A program made the position numbers and the translations under genes. DNA of 64,000 bases from Gemmatimonadota bacterium (GTDB taxonomy: Bacteria > Gemmatimonadota > Gemmatimonadetes > Longimicrobiales > Gaopeijiaceae), in assembly GCA_022826565.1 (NCBI GenBank), contig JAJDUP010000006.1, positions 124,001 to 188,000 on the forward strand, written 5' to 3'. Within the stretch, counting starts at the first letter, position 1; each line of letters begins with the position of its first letter. The notes beneath the pieces were generated by a model, which saw nothing but the letters and a program-made list of their open reading frames with translations, did not search any database and was not told where the DNA came from. Shown in pieces: positions 1-8,560 of the stretch.

Positions 1-1870
1 CATGCTCGCCGGCGCCAAGTTCCGCGGCCAGTTCGAAGAGCGCATGAAGGCCGTGCTCAAGGAGGTCATCGAGGCGGAAGGGCGGTACATCCTCTTCATC
101 GACGAGCTCCACACGATCGTCGGGGCCGGCGCCGCCGAAGGCGCGGTGGACGCCGGCAACATGCTCAAGCCCGCGCTCGCCCGCGGCGACCTGCGCATGA
201 TCGGCGCGACCACGCTCGGCGAGTACCGCAAGCACATCGAGAAGGACCCCGCGCTTGAGCGGCGCTTCCAGCCGGTCCATGTCGCACCGACCTCGGTGGA
301 GGACACCATCACCATCCTGCGCGGCATCAAGGAGCGCTACGAGGTGCACCACGGCGTGCGCATCACTGATGACGCGCTGATCGCCGCGGCGAGATTGTCG
401 GACCGCTACGTGGGGGGACGGTTCCTGCCCGACAAGGCCATCGACCTGATGGACGAGGCGGGGAGCCGGCTGCGCATCGAAATCGACTCCCTCCCCCAGG
501 AGATCGACGAAGTGGAGCGCAGGATCATCCAGCTCGAGATCGAAAAGCAGGCACTGGCCCGCGAGGACGACCGGGGTGCGCGCGAGCGCCTCGGCGCCAT
601 CGAGGAAGACCTCGCCGAGCTGCGCGAGTCCAGCCAGGGCATGAAGGCCCGCTGGCAGGCCGAGAAGATCCAGATCGCCCGCATTCAGGAGCTCAAGGAG
701 CGGGTGGACTCGCTACGGACCGAGGCCGAGCAGGCGACCCGGCGCGGCGAACTGGGGCGGTCGGCCGAAATCCAGTACTCGGAGATGCCAGCCGCGCAGG
801 CGGACATCGAGAAGGCCGAGGAACGCCTCGCGGCGCTCCAGTCCGAGGGCAAGTTCCTGAAGGAGGAGGTGACGGACGACGACATCGCCGAAGTGGTTGC
901 CGAGTGGACCGGCATCCCGGTAACCCGGTTGATGGACTCCGAGCGCAAGCGGCTGACCGGGCTCGAGGGGCTGCTCGGCAAGCGGGTCATCGGGCAGGAG
1001 CGGGCGCTGAGCGCGGTGTCCCGGGCCGTTCGGAGGGCGCGAGCCGGCATCCAGGACCCGAACCGCCCCATCGGTTCGTTCCTCTTCCTCGGCCCGACCG
1101 GGGTGGGGAAGACCGAGACCGCCCGCGCTCTGGCCGAGTTCCTGTTCAACGACGAGCGCGCGATGGTGCGCATCGACATGTCGGAGTACATGGAGGCGCA
1201 TGCGGTATCGCGTCTGGTGGGCGCCCCGCCCGGCTACGTCGGCTACGACGAGGGCGGCCAGCTCACCGAGGCCGTCCGCCGCCGCCCCCACGCGGTCATC
1301 CTCTTCGACGAGGTCGAGAAGGCGCACCCCAAGGTCTTCAACATCTTCCTGCAGATCCTCGACGACGGCCGCCTTACCGACGGCCAGGGCCGCACGGTCG
1401 ACTTCCGCAACACGGTCATCATCATGACCTCCAACATCGCGGGGCCGGAGATCCTCGCGCGCGCCGCGTCCGAGTGGAGCGAGTTGGAGGAGATGGTGCA
1501 CCGCCGCCTCAAGGAGCACTTCCGCCCCGAATTCCTTAATCGAGTGGATGATGTGGTGGTGTTCAAACCCCTGTCCTCAAGCGAGTTGGAGGAGATCGTC
1601 GAGATCCAGCTGCGGCGCGTGGCGAAGCTGGCCGAGACCCAGGACGTGGCACTCGCCGTATCGGCCGCGGCGAAGCGGGTGATCGCGCGGGAAGGGTACG
1701 ACCCGGCGTTCGGGGCGCGGCCGCTCAAGCGGGCGGTGCAGCGCCTGGTGCAGGACCCGCTGGCGATGGCGATCCTCGACGGAGGGGTGGCGCCTGGGAG
1801 CGGGGTGCGGGTCGATGTGGGGCCCGACGGTGGGCTAAGGTTCACGGCGGTCGGGGAGGATGGGGGGTGA
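1..1870 (+). CDS. clpB: ATP-dependent chaperone ClpB, 3' part (5' end outside window)
   Basis: Hexameric cytosolic Hsp100 disaggregase that works with DnaK to resolubilise aggregated proteins. The visible 622 residues begin inside the first ATPase domain, just before its Walker B (FIDE, about residue 32). A long charged coiled-coil middle domain follows (about 155-290). This M domain is what separates ClpB from ClpA or ClpC. The second ATPase domain has Walker A GPTGVGKT (about 364-371), Walker [11 protein letters not shown], and the GYVGY pore loop. The C-terminal D2-small domain is complete ([11 protein letters not shown]). The ATG at position 2 is internal, so the N-terminal domain and first Walker A lie upstream of the window. 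The stop overlaps the next gene by 4 bases. No anomaly seen; the family call is secure. Confidence 0.97.
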   Translation, partial: MLAGAKFRGQFEERMKAVLKEVIEAEGRYILFIDELHTIVGAGAAEGAVDAGNMLKPALARGDLRMIGATTLGEYRKHIEKDPALERRFQPVHVAPTSVEDTITILRGIKERYEVHHGVRITDDALIAAARLSDRYVGGRFLPDKAIDLMDEAGSRLRIEIDSLPQEIDEVERRIIQLEIEKQALAREDDRGARERLGAIEEDLAELRESSQGMKARWQAEKIQIARIQELKERVDSLRTEAEQATRRGELGRSAEIQYSEMPAAQADIEKAEERLAALQSEGKFLKEEVTDDDIAEVVAEWTGIPVTRLMDSERKRLTGLEGLLGKRVIGQERALSAVSRAVRRARAGIQDPNRPIGSFLFLGPTGVGKTETARALAEFLFNDERAMVRIDMSEYMEAHAVSRLVGAPPGYVGYDEGGQLTEAVRRRPHAVILFDEVEKAHPKVFNIFLQILDDGRLTDGQGRTVDFRNTVIIMTSNIAGPEILARAASEWSELEEMVHRRLKEHFRPEFLNRVDDVVVFKPLSSSELEEIVEIQLRRVAKLAETQDVALAVSAAAKRVIAREGYDPAFGARPLKRAVQRLVQDPLAMAILDGGVAPGSGVRVDVGPDGGLRFTAVGEDGG

Positions 1871-2541
1871 GCGCGGCATTGACGGCCACGGCGGCGAAGC
1901 GGCGAGCGGATGGCGGCGGCGTGGGCGCGGTGCGGCGGAACAAGGACTCGGCCGGACCGGCAAAGGGATCCGGGTGCTCGCCGCACGCGCCCGCGAAGAG
2001 CCGGCGTGTCCGGACACTGCGGCTGTTCGTCGTGCCGCGGGTGGCGCTGCTCGCGCTGGGGGGGTGCAGCGGCGGGGCGGTGGTGACGGGTGGACTGCCT
2101 GGCGGCGGCGGTGGGCCGGACGGGGCAGCGCTGGCCACCCCGGTCGAAGTGGTGGAGGCATTCCTCGCGGCGGCCGGTCAGCGCGACCACGCGGGCATGG
2201 CGCGGCACTTCGGGACCGCGGCCGGGCCGATCGGGGAGCGGGGCGGGGCGGTGTCGTGCGGCTTCCGCAGGATGGGTTCGTGGATCGGAGTCGGCGACCG
2301 GTGTCTCACCGGGCGCGAGGTGGAGCTGCGGATGGACCTGATCGCGGCGATCCTGGCGCACGAGTCGTACCGGATGGGTGCGCGGGAAGCGGTCGCCGGG
2401 AAGGGGCGTGCGGCGTTGCGCGTGGAGGTCGAAGTAGATGCCGTGGGGCGGGGGGCCGTGGTGGTGCCATTCGTGGTGATCGAAGCCGACGATGGCAGGT
2501 GGCTGGTGGAGGAGGTGGGGTTGGGGCGGCTGACGGGGTGA
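1867..2541 (+). CDS. putative lipoprotein of unknown function
   Basis: Not recognised. The GTG start overlaps the clpB stop (GTGA). The first 50 residues are basic and poorly conserved-looking. A hydrophobic stretch then ends in a lipobox-like LALGGC near residue 67, followed by a Gly-rich linker. The true start may therefore be an internal GTG close to the lipobox, which would give a normal lipoprotein signal. The rest (about residues 90-224) reads as a compact alpha/beta domain: a helix ([22 protein letters not shown]), then strands ending in [11 protein letters not shown]. This resembles small NTF2-like or DUF4878-like secreted domains that bear on substrate-free binding folds, but the match is only by general pattern. 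Its job is unknown; location is probably the outer periplasm or inner face of the outer membrane. Confidence 0.6.
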   Translation: MSAALTATAAKRRADGGGVGAVRRNKDSAGPAKGSGCSPHAPAKSRRVRTLRLFVVPRVALLALGGCSGGAVVTGGLPGGGGGPDGAALATPVEVVEAFLAAAGQRDHAGMARHFGTAAGPIGERGGAVSCGFRRMGSWIGVGDRCLTGREVELRMDLIAAILAHESYRMGAREAVAGKGRAALRVEVEVDAVGRGAVVVPFVVIEADDGRWLVEEVGLGRLTG

Positions 2542-2617
2542 TGCCCGGACACGATTGACGGCGCTCCAGACGCCCCAGGTCACACCTCAGGTCGAGCGAT
2601 TGCTGCCGGTGCGCGAG

Positions 2618-3067
2618 CTACCGGCTGACCGAACGGGGGCTCCGGCTCCGCGGCTGATCCGCCTCCACCAGCTCCACCAGCACCCCTCCGGCCGACTTCG
2701 GGTGCATGAACGCGATCCGGTGCCCTCCGCGCCCGGTCATCGGCCCGTCCGATGTAAACCGGTAGCCCTCCGCCGCCAACTCGTCCATCGCACTGGCCAC
2801 GTCCGGCACCCGGTAGGCGATGTGATGGAGCCCCGGCCCGCGCCGCTCGATGAAGCGGGCCACGCCGGTGTCGGGGCCGAGCGGCCGGATCAGCTCCACG
2901 CTGCCCACGAAACACACCTCGACGCCCTGCGGCTCCACGCGCTCCAGCGCGGTTCTCCCGACCCCGCTCAACCGCTCCAGCACAGGCAATAGCTCGTCGA
3001 AGGAGCGCACTGCGATCGCCACATGGTCCACCTCGGGCTCCACGAACTGCATGGCGCCCGACGGCAT
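2618..3067 (-). CDS. mce: methylmalonyl-CoA epimerase
   Basis: Converts (S)- to (R)-methylmalonyl-CoA, linking propionyl-CoA carboxylase to B12-dependent methylmalonyl-CoA mutase. The vicinal-oxygen-chelate fold is recognisable. Strand 1 VDHVAIAV carries the first metal His, the middle has VELIRPLG, then GPGLHHIAY with the second metal His, and GGVLVELVE carries the terminal metal Glu. Length (149 residues) matches the family (about 135-150). I chose the ATG at 3067 because GGAAC lies 8 bases upstream; the ATG at 3052 (144 residues) is nearly as good, and longer versions add unrelated sequence. It is transcribed alone, divergently from trxA. Mutase and carboxylase genes are not in this window. 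Confidence 0.9.
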   Translation of the reverse strand: MPSGAMQFVEPEVDHVAIAVRSFDELLPVLERLSGVGRTALERVEPQGVEVCFVGSVELIRPLGPDTGVARFIERRGPGLHHIAYRVPDVASAMDELAAEGYRFTSDGPMTGRGGHRIAFMHPKSAGGVLVELVEADQPRSRSPRSVSR

Positions 3068-3128
3068 GCCCCGTTCCGGCAACAGGTCGCCGCCCGCCCC
3101 CGCGCCGGAGCGCTTCCGCCGCGGGGGG

Positions 3129-3170
3129 TTCAACTTCCCGGCTCCGCCGGTGTAGAATACGATGTAGAAT
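3129..3170 (+). promoter_or_regulatory. candidate trxA promoter
   Basis: TTCAAC at 3129-3134 and TAGAAT at 3153-3158 are spaced 18 bases apart and resemble sigma-70-type -35 and -10 boxes. A second TAGAAT at 3165-3170 repeats the -10 word 12 bases later. The patch lies in the divergent gap between mce and trxA. Based on pattern only. Confidence 0.35.
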
Positions 3171-3228
3171 GCATGAGGACTTCTCGCACGGACTTCATCA
3201 CGAGTCACCAACCCGAGGAATACCCATA

Positions 3229-3561
3229 ATGGCGGACAGCACGAACCTCGTCACCCTCACCGACGACAACTTCAAGGAACAGATCGAAGACCATGACGGT
3301 CTTTCCATGGTCGATTTCTGGGCTGCCTGGTGCGGCCCTTGCAGGATCATCGCGCCCTTCGTGAGTGAGCTGGCGGACGACTTCGCGGGGAAAGTGCGCG
3401 TGGGCAAGCTGGATGTGGACGCCAACATGTCCACCTCGATGCGCTTCGGCGTGCGTTCCATCCCGACCGTCCTCTTCTTCAAGGGCGGACAGCATGTGGA
3501 CACGGTGATCGGTGCGGTGCCGAAGGCACAGCTGGCGCAGAAGATCGAGCAGCACCTCTAG
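3229..3561 (+). CDS. trxA: thioredoxin
   Basis: Cytosolic protein-disulfide reductase, recharged by thioredoxin reductase. It donates electrons to ribonucleotide reductase, peroxiredoxins and others. The 110-residue protein has the full thioredoxin fold with the WCGPC active site (Cys35 and Cys38), the buried Asp before it (VDFWAAW), and the cis-proline loop SIPT (Pro79). The ATG at 3229 is preceded by GAGGAA at 3215-3220, a good ribosome site, and gives the usual family length. A longer frame upstream adds 20 residues without family resemblance. It is divergent from mce and separated from rsmI by 36 bases. Confidence 0.97.
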   Translation: MADSTNLVTLTDDNFKEQIEDHDGLSMVDFWAAWCGPCRIIAPFVSELADDFAGKVRVGKLDVDANMSTSMRFGVRSIPTVLFFKGGQHVDTVIGAVPKAQLAQKIEQHL

Positions 3562-3597
3562 CGGGGGCGGGATTCCGGCCAGGCCGGCGGTTTCGCC

Positions 3598-4527
3598 GTG
3601 AGCGGAGGTGCACCGGAGGGACCGCCCGGGGGTGCGCCGGAGGCGTCGCGCGGGGGCACGGGCACCCTCTTCGTGGTCGCCACTCCGATCGGCAACCTCG
3701 CAGACCTCTCCCCGCGCGCCCGGGAGACCCTCGCCGCCGTCGAGCACATCCTGGCCGAGGACACGCGGCGGGCCCGTATCGTGCTGTCGCACATCGAGGT
3801 CGCCACGCGTCCCGTCTCGCTCCACGCACACAACGAAGCCAGCCGGATCACGCTGGCGCGGCGGTGGCTGCGCGCGGGCGATGACATCGCCCTGGTCTCG
3901 GACGCGGGTACGCCGCTTCTCTCCGACCCCGGGGAGCGCCTGGTGGCCGCGGCGATCGACGACGGCCACGCCGTGGTGCCCATCCCCGGTACCTCTGCGG
4001 TCCTCGCGGGACTGGTGGCCTCGGGCCTACCTTGTGTCCCGTTCACCTTTGTCGGTTTCCCGCCGCGCAAGGCGGGGAAGCGGGCCCGAGCGCTGGAGAG
4101 GATCATAGACGCCACAGAGACCACCGTGCTCTTCGAGTCTCCGTCGCGCCTGATCGGCCTGCTGGACGAACTGGCCGCCCTGACGGAGGCGCGCCCCACC
4201 GCGTGCCGCATCGCCGTCTGCCGCGAGATGACCAAGGTGCACGAAGAGGTCGTACGCGGCACCCCGGCCGAATGCGCCCGTCACTTCCGCGAGCACGCGC
4301 CCCGCGGCGAGGTGACCGTCGTGGTGGAGGGGCGGCGGAAGGGGGGAGGAGGAGCGGGCGCGGTCGAACTTGATGCGCTCGCCGCCGCCGCCCTGGGCGC
4401 TGGACTGGCCCCCACCGCCGCAGCGCGGGAGGTGGCCGCGCGCTCGGGCGTGGCCCGGGGCGCGGCGTACGAGGCCGTGCAGCGGGTGAAGGACCGGCGG
4501 CGCGCATGCGATGAGGAGGCGGAGTGA
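3598..4527 (+). CDS. rsmI: 16S rRNA (cytidine1402-2'-O)-methyltransferase RsmI
   Basis: SAM-dependent enzyme that 2'-O-methylates C1402 of 16S rRNA, at the decoding centre, together with RsmH. The SAM-binding tetrapyrrole-methylase fold is complete: TLFVVATPIGNL (about residues 22-33), AEDTRR, LVSDAGTP, and VPIPGTSAVLAGL. The C-terminal helical tail ends normally. The first 20 residues after the GTG at 3598 are Gly/Pro-rich and may be non-native; a start nearer the GTLFVV strand is possible, but no ATG or GTG with a clear ribosome site lies there. Its stop overlaps the next gene (GTGA), so it heads the long operon to 14.3 kb. Confidence 0.95.
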   Translation: MSGGAPEGPPGGAPEASRGGTGTLFVVATPIGNLADLSPRARETLAAVEHILAEDTRRARIVLSHIEVATRPVSLHAHNEASRITLARRWLRAGDDIALVSDAGTPLLSDPGERLVAAAIDDGHAVVPIPGTSAVLAGLVASGLPCVPFTFVGFPPRKAGKRARALERIIDATETTVLFESPSRLIGLLDELAALTEARPTACRIAVCREMTKVHEEVVRGTPAECARHFREHAPRGEVTVVVEGRRKGGGGAGAVELDALAAAALGAGLAPTAAAREVAARSGVARGAAYEAVQRVKDRRRACDEEAE

Positions 4528-5207
4528 GCGGATTCGCGGGCCCGGTCGTCATGCTCGTCGGCGCCCTTGCCGTGCCCGCGGTCCACGCCCTCGAGCAGGG
4601 CACCGGTCCCGTCACCATCGGCCGCCTGCAATACGAGGGCGGCGGCGACTGGTACGCCAACCCGTCCTCGCTCCCCAACCTGCTCGCCGAAGTGCGGGCC
4701 AGGACCGGGATCCCGACCGCCGAGCGGGACGTGGCCATCCGGCCCGGCGATCCGGCGCTGCGCGACTTCCCGTTCCTGTACATGACCGGTCACGGCAACG
4801 TCCGCTTCTCTCCCGAGGAACGGCTGGCGCTGCGCCGCTATCTCCTCGAGGGCGGCTTCCTGCACGCCGACGACAACTATGGCCTGGACGAGTCGTTCCG
4901 CCAGGAGATGGCGCGGGTCTTCCCGGACCGGGAGATGGTCGAACTCCCGCCGGAGCACCCCGTCTTTCATGCGCCCTACGAATTCCCGGAGGGCCTGCCC
5001 AAGATTCACGAGCACGACGGCGCGCCGCCGCAGGCTTTCGGTATATTCCATCAGGGCAGGCTGGTCGTCATCTACACCTACGAGACGGATCTGGGTGACG
5101 GCTGGGAGGATCCGGACGTGCACGAGGATCCGCCGGAAATCAGAGAGGACGCGCTGCGGATGGGCGTCAACATCTTCGTCTTCGCCATGACGCAAGGCGT
5201 GTCGTGA
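4524..5207 (+). CDS. DUF4159 domain protein, exported
   Basis: Member of the DUF4159 family, a glutamine-amidotransferase-like fold of unknown function. Such proteins are usually encoded with DUF4175 proteins, BatA/DUF58 proteins or MoxR ATPases in a presumed envelope system. A signal peptide is visible (residues 1-22, ending AVPAVHA). Family hallmarks are RLQYEGGGDWYANPSSLPNL, the strand FPFLYMTGHG, the RYLLEGGFLHADD loop and a closing helix with MGVNIFVFAMT. The length of 227 residues is typical. The GTG start is coupled to the rsmI stop, and the stop overlaps the next start (GTGA). Function is not established for the family. Confidence 0.85.
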   Translation: MSGFAGPVVMLVGALAVPAVHALEQGTGPVTIGRLQYEGGGDWYANPSSLPNLLAEVRARTGIPTAERDVAIRPGDPALRDFPFLYMTGHGNVRFSPEERLALRRYLLEGGFLHADDNYGLDESFRQEMARVFPDREMVELPPEHPVFHAPYEFPEGLPKIHEHDGAPPQAFGIFHQGRLVVIYTYETDLGDGWEDPDVHEDPPEIREDALRMGVNIFVFAMTQGVS

Positions 5208-8200
5208 CGCCCGCGCGCCGGATCGGTCATGCGGTCGAGGGCGTGCGGGGGCACCTGTCGCGATCGCTTGCGCTGACGGTTGCGGCGTGGTGCGGCACGG
5301 CCGCGCTCGGGTTGCTCGTGCTCGCACCGGCACTTGCCGGGGGCGAGGGCTGGAGCGCGGGGAGCGTGGGACCGCTCGTCATGGTGCTGCTGATGCTCGG
5401 GCTGGTACCGGGAGGGGTGTGGTACTGGCGGCGGCTGGGCCGGCACTGGTGCGCCGAGCACCGGGTGACGCGCGCGATGGACGCGACGGCCGGGCTGGAC
5501 GAGGGGGCGGTGCTGGGCGGGCTGGAGTTGTCGCGGTTCGCGCCGCCCGGTACGTCGCCGGGACTGCGGGACCTGGCGCTGCACCGGGTGGGCAGCGAGC
5601 TCACGGGCAGTGCGAGGATGCTCTCCGGCGTGCTGGGTGATCGCGTGGCGATGGACCTGCGCCGGGGCGTCACGGCGTTTCTGGCCACGGTCCCGGTGTT
5701 GGTGCTCGTGCTGGCCCTGGCGCCGGCGCGGACCTTCGGGGCCTGGGGCGGGATGCTGAGCCCGCTGGCGGTGCTGGTCGAGCCCGCGCTGCCGCCGGTC
5801 AGCGTCGAGCCGGGGAGCGTCGAGGTCGCGAGGGGCTCGGCCGTCGAGGTGGTGGCGCACGCGCCCTTGCGCGACAGCGTGACGCTGCGGTGGGACGTGA
5901 CCGGGCAGGTAACCCGGTCGGCGGTCGTCGCGCTGGCCGATGGGCGTGGCGCGGCGCCGCTGCCGCCGGTGGCCGCCGAGGTGCGGTACTGGATCGAGGC
6001 GCCGGACGGGGCCCGGAGCGAGGTGCACACCCTTACGCCGGTCGACCCCCTGTTCGTGAGTACGCTGACCGTCGAGGTGACGCACCCCCCGCACACCGGG
6101 CTGGCCCCGGCCGAGTACCAGAACGAAATCCCGCCGCTGGCGATCCCGGCCGGTACGCACCTGCGGGTCCGAGGGCAGGGAAGCCGGGGAATCGGGAGCG
6201 GGGCGCTGGTGGACGATGCGGGCCGCTCGGTGATGCGACTCGAGGCGCGCGGGACCGCCTTCGAGGGGAGCTGGGTTCCGGGGCGGAGCGGAGTCTTCGG
6301 CTGGGAGTTCACCGACGAGGGCGGCGGCGCGGCGGCGGTTGCGCCCGAGCCGTTGGCGGTCGAGCTGATCCCGGACCAGCCGCCCGCCATCGACATCGTC
6401 TATCCGGGGATCGATACCCTGATGCCGATCGACCTGCGCCAGCCTCTCGTCATCCAGACGCAGGACGACTACGGGCTCGCGCGGGTCGAGATCGTGGTGC
6501 GGCGGGTGAGCGCGAGCGGCATGGCGGGGGAGCCCGTAGTGCACGCGGTCGAGCTGGGCGGGTCGGCGGGGGCGATCGTGCGACCGGTGCTCGACGTGTC
6601 CGCGTGGACGGTCTCGCCGGGCGACACGATCCGCTACCGGGCCCGGGCGTTCGACAATCATCCTTCCGAGCAGATGCGAGAGAGCGCCGAGTTCGCCCTC
6701 TGGATCGGAGGCGTGACCGAGCTGGAGCGGGCCGCTCAGGAGGAGCTGGAGCGGGCGGCGCAGAGCGTGGAGGAGCTCGCCGAGGAGGCGCGCCAGGCCG
6801 AGGAGGAGGCGCGGGATCTGCAGGCCCGCAGCGAGGCCGAGGGTGAACGGAACCGGCGCGGGCAGGCCGACTTCGAGGACCGGGAGGAGATCGCGCAGGC
6901 GATGGAGCGCCAGCAGCGGATGATGGAGTCCGTAGACTCGCTGCAGCGGGAGCTGGAGGAACTGCGCGACGCGCTGCGGGACTCGGGGCTTGCCGACCAG
7001 GAGCTGGAGAACCGGATCCGGGATCTGGAGGAGCTGCTCGAGCAGGTGGCGCCCGAGGACGCGCAGGATGCGGTCTCCGAACTCCAGGAACAGCTCGCGG
7101 AGATGGATCCGGACGAACTGCGCGAGGCGCTGGAACAGATGGCCCTCGACCAGGAGCGCTTGCGCCAGCGGCTGGAAGACTCGCTGGAGCAGTTCAGGGA
7201 CGCCGCCATCGAGCAGGAATTCCGGGCGACGGGGCGGGAGGCCGAAGAACTCGCGGAGGAGCAGGACATCCTGGCTCGGGCGATGATGGAGGGCGGCGAG
7301 GAGCCTCTTCGCGCCGAACAGCAGGCCGCGCTCGAGGCGCAGGCGGAGGAGCTGCAGGAGGCGCTGGAACAACTGCAGCAGCGGCTCGCCGAAGCCGGCG
7401 AGATGGACGCGGGCGCCGGGGTCCAGGAAGCCAGGCACCAGCTCTCACAGGCCAGGCAGCAGATGCAGCAGGCGACGCAGATGGCCCAGCAGGGACAGCA
7501 GCAGGCGGGACAGCAGGCGCAGCAGGCGGCGGGCGATCTGTCGGAGGTCGCGGAGCAGCTGGGGCAGGCCCAGATGCAGATGCAGATGCAGCAGATGGAG
7601 GCGATCCGGACCGCGCTGGGCCAGACCGCCGCCGACGCGCTGTCGCTGGCGCGCCAGCAGTCGGAACTGCGGGGCGAGATGCAGGGAGCCAGCGCCGCGG
7701 AGCTGGCGGCGATGCGGGGCGACGAAGCCGCGATCGCGCAGGGGATCCGCAACCTCGCCGAGAACTACGCCGAGGGGACCGAGATGATGGCTCCGGGCGC
7801 CCGCGACCTCCTCACCGCCGTCGGCCAGGCGATGGAGGAACTCGACGGCACCATCAGCGCGATGGAGAACCCGCGCTCGCAGGGTCCGTCTCCGATGGCG
7901 GAGGCCGAGAAGGTGGTGCGCACACTGAACGAGGTCGCGCGCATGGCGATGACCTCGGGCCAGCAGGGCCAGGCACAGGGCTCGGCGTCGGCCTCGGAGC
8001 AGATGATGCAGCAGCTCCAGCAGCTGGCGCAGCAGCAGGGCGAGATCATGCAGGACGCTTCGTCGCTGACCCCGATGCAGCTGGGCCAGGAGACGATGTC
8101 GGAGGAGATAGAGGATGTTGCCGGCCGCCAGGAGGAGGTCGCGGAGGAACTGGGTGAGATGTCGGAAGAGGGGACGGAGGAGGGCGATCCCCTGGGTGAT

Positions 8201-8560
8201 CTCTCGGCCTTCGCGGAGGAGGCCCGCAGGCTGGCCGAGGCGCTGCAGCAGGGCCGGCTGGACCCCGAGGTGCTGCGCCGCCAGGAGCAGCTCTTCCACC
8301 GGCTTCTGGACGCGGGGCGCACCCTTGAGCGGGACGAGGAGTCGGAGGAGCGCGAGTCGGAGGAACCCGGCGAATTCGAGCGCGATGGGGTGAACGCGTT
8401 GACCGCCGGAGATATCGACGCGCTGAGGTTCGAGTTGCCGGGTGCAGCGGTGCTGCGTGCCCTGCCCCCGGCCCAGCGCGCGCTGGTGGTGCGGTACTTT
8501 GAGCGGCTGAACCGGATGACGACCGGCCCGCCGGGGTCCGATGGGGGAGAGCGGCGGTGA
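5204..8560 (+). CDS. DUF4175 family membrane protein with long Gln/Glu-rich coiled coil
   Basis: A very large protein (1118 residues). The N-terminus has hydrophobic segments at about residues 25-47 and 60-80, and another near 160-185 (LATVPVLVLVLALAP). An Ig-like or beta-sandwich part follows (about 195-500, with PAIDIVYPG). The remainder is a long acidic and Gln-rich coiled coil (about 505-1060) with runs such as QQMQQATQMAQQGQQQ. That arrangement matches DUF4175 proteins, which accompany DUF4159 proteins in Bacteroidota, Alphaproteobacteria and Gemmatimonadota. The coiled coil probably lies in the periplasm, anchored by the N-terminal segments, and may scaffold envelope partners; this is inference. 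Gln-codon runs (CAG) make the DNA locally repetitive at 7440-7600 and 7960-8040. Confidence 0.82.
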   Translation: MTPARRIGHAVEGVRGHLSRSLALTVAAWCGTAALGLLVLAPALAGGEGWSAGSVGPLVMVLLMLGLVPGGVWYWRRLGRHWCAEHRVTRAMDATAGLDEGAVLGGLELSRFAPPGTSPGLRDLALHRVGSELTGSARMLSGVLGDRVAMDLRRGVTAFLATVPVLVLVLALAPARTFGAWGGMLSPLAVLVEPALPPVSVEPGSVEVARGSAVEVVAHAPLRDSVTLRWDVTGQVTRSAVVALADGRGAAPLPPVAAEVRYWIEAPDGARSEVHTLTPVDPLFVSTLTVEVTHPPHTGLAPAEYQNEIPPLAIPAGTHLRVRGQGSRGIGSGALVDDAGRSVMRLEARGTAFEGSWVPGRSGVFGWEFTDEGGGAAAVAPEPLAVELIPDQPPAIDIVYPGIDTLMPIDLRQPLVIQTQDDYGLARVEIVVRRVSASGMAGEPVVHAVELGGSAGAIVRPVLDVSAWTVSPGDTIRYRARAFDNHPSEQMRESAEFALWIGGVTELERAAQEELERAAQSVEELAEEARQAEEEARDLQARSEAEGERNRRGQADFEDREEIAQAMERQQRMMESVDSLQRELEELRDALRDSGLADQELENRIRDLEELLEQVAPEDAQDAVSELQEQLAEMDPDELREALEQMALDQERLRQRLEDSLEQFRDAAIEQEFRATGREAEELAEEQDILARAMMEGGEEPLRAEQQAALEAQAEELQEALEQLQQRLAEAGEMDAGAGVQEARHQLSQARQQMQQATQMAQQGQQQAGQQAQQAAGDLSEVAEQLGQAQMQMQMQQMEAIRTALGQTAADALSLARQQSELRGEMQGASAAELAAMRGDEAAIAQGIRNLAENYAEGTEMMAPGARDLLTAVGQAMEELDGTISAMENPRSQGPSPMAEAEKVVRTLNEVARMAMTSGQQGQAQGSASASEQMMQQLQQLAQQQGEIMQDASSLTPMQLGQETMSEEIEDVAGRQEEVAEELGEMSEEGTEEGDPLGDLSAFAEEARRLAEALQQGRLDPEVLRRQEQLFHRLLDAGRTLERDEESEERESEEPGEFERDGVNALTAGDIDALRFELPGAAVLRALPPAQRALVVRYFERLNRMTTGPPGSDGGERR

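Noticed and set aside
5078-7438. Very long open frame antisense to the DUF4175 gene (786 codons), and similar ones elsewhere
   Set aside because: They mirror high-GC coding DNA on the other strand, have His/Arg/Pro-rich translations without motifs, and overlap clearly real genes.
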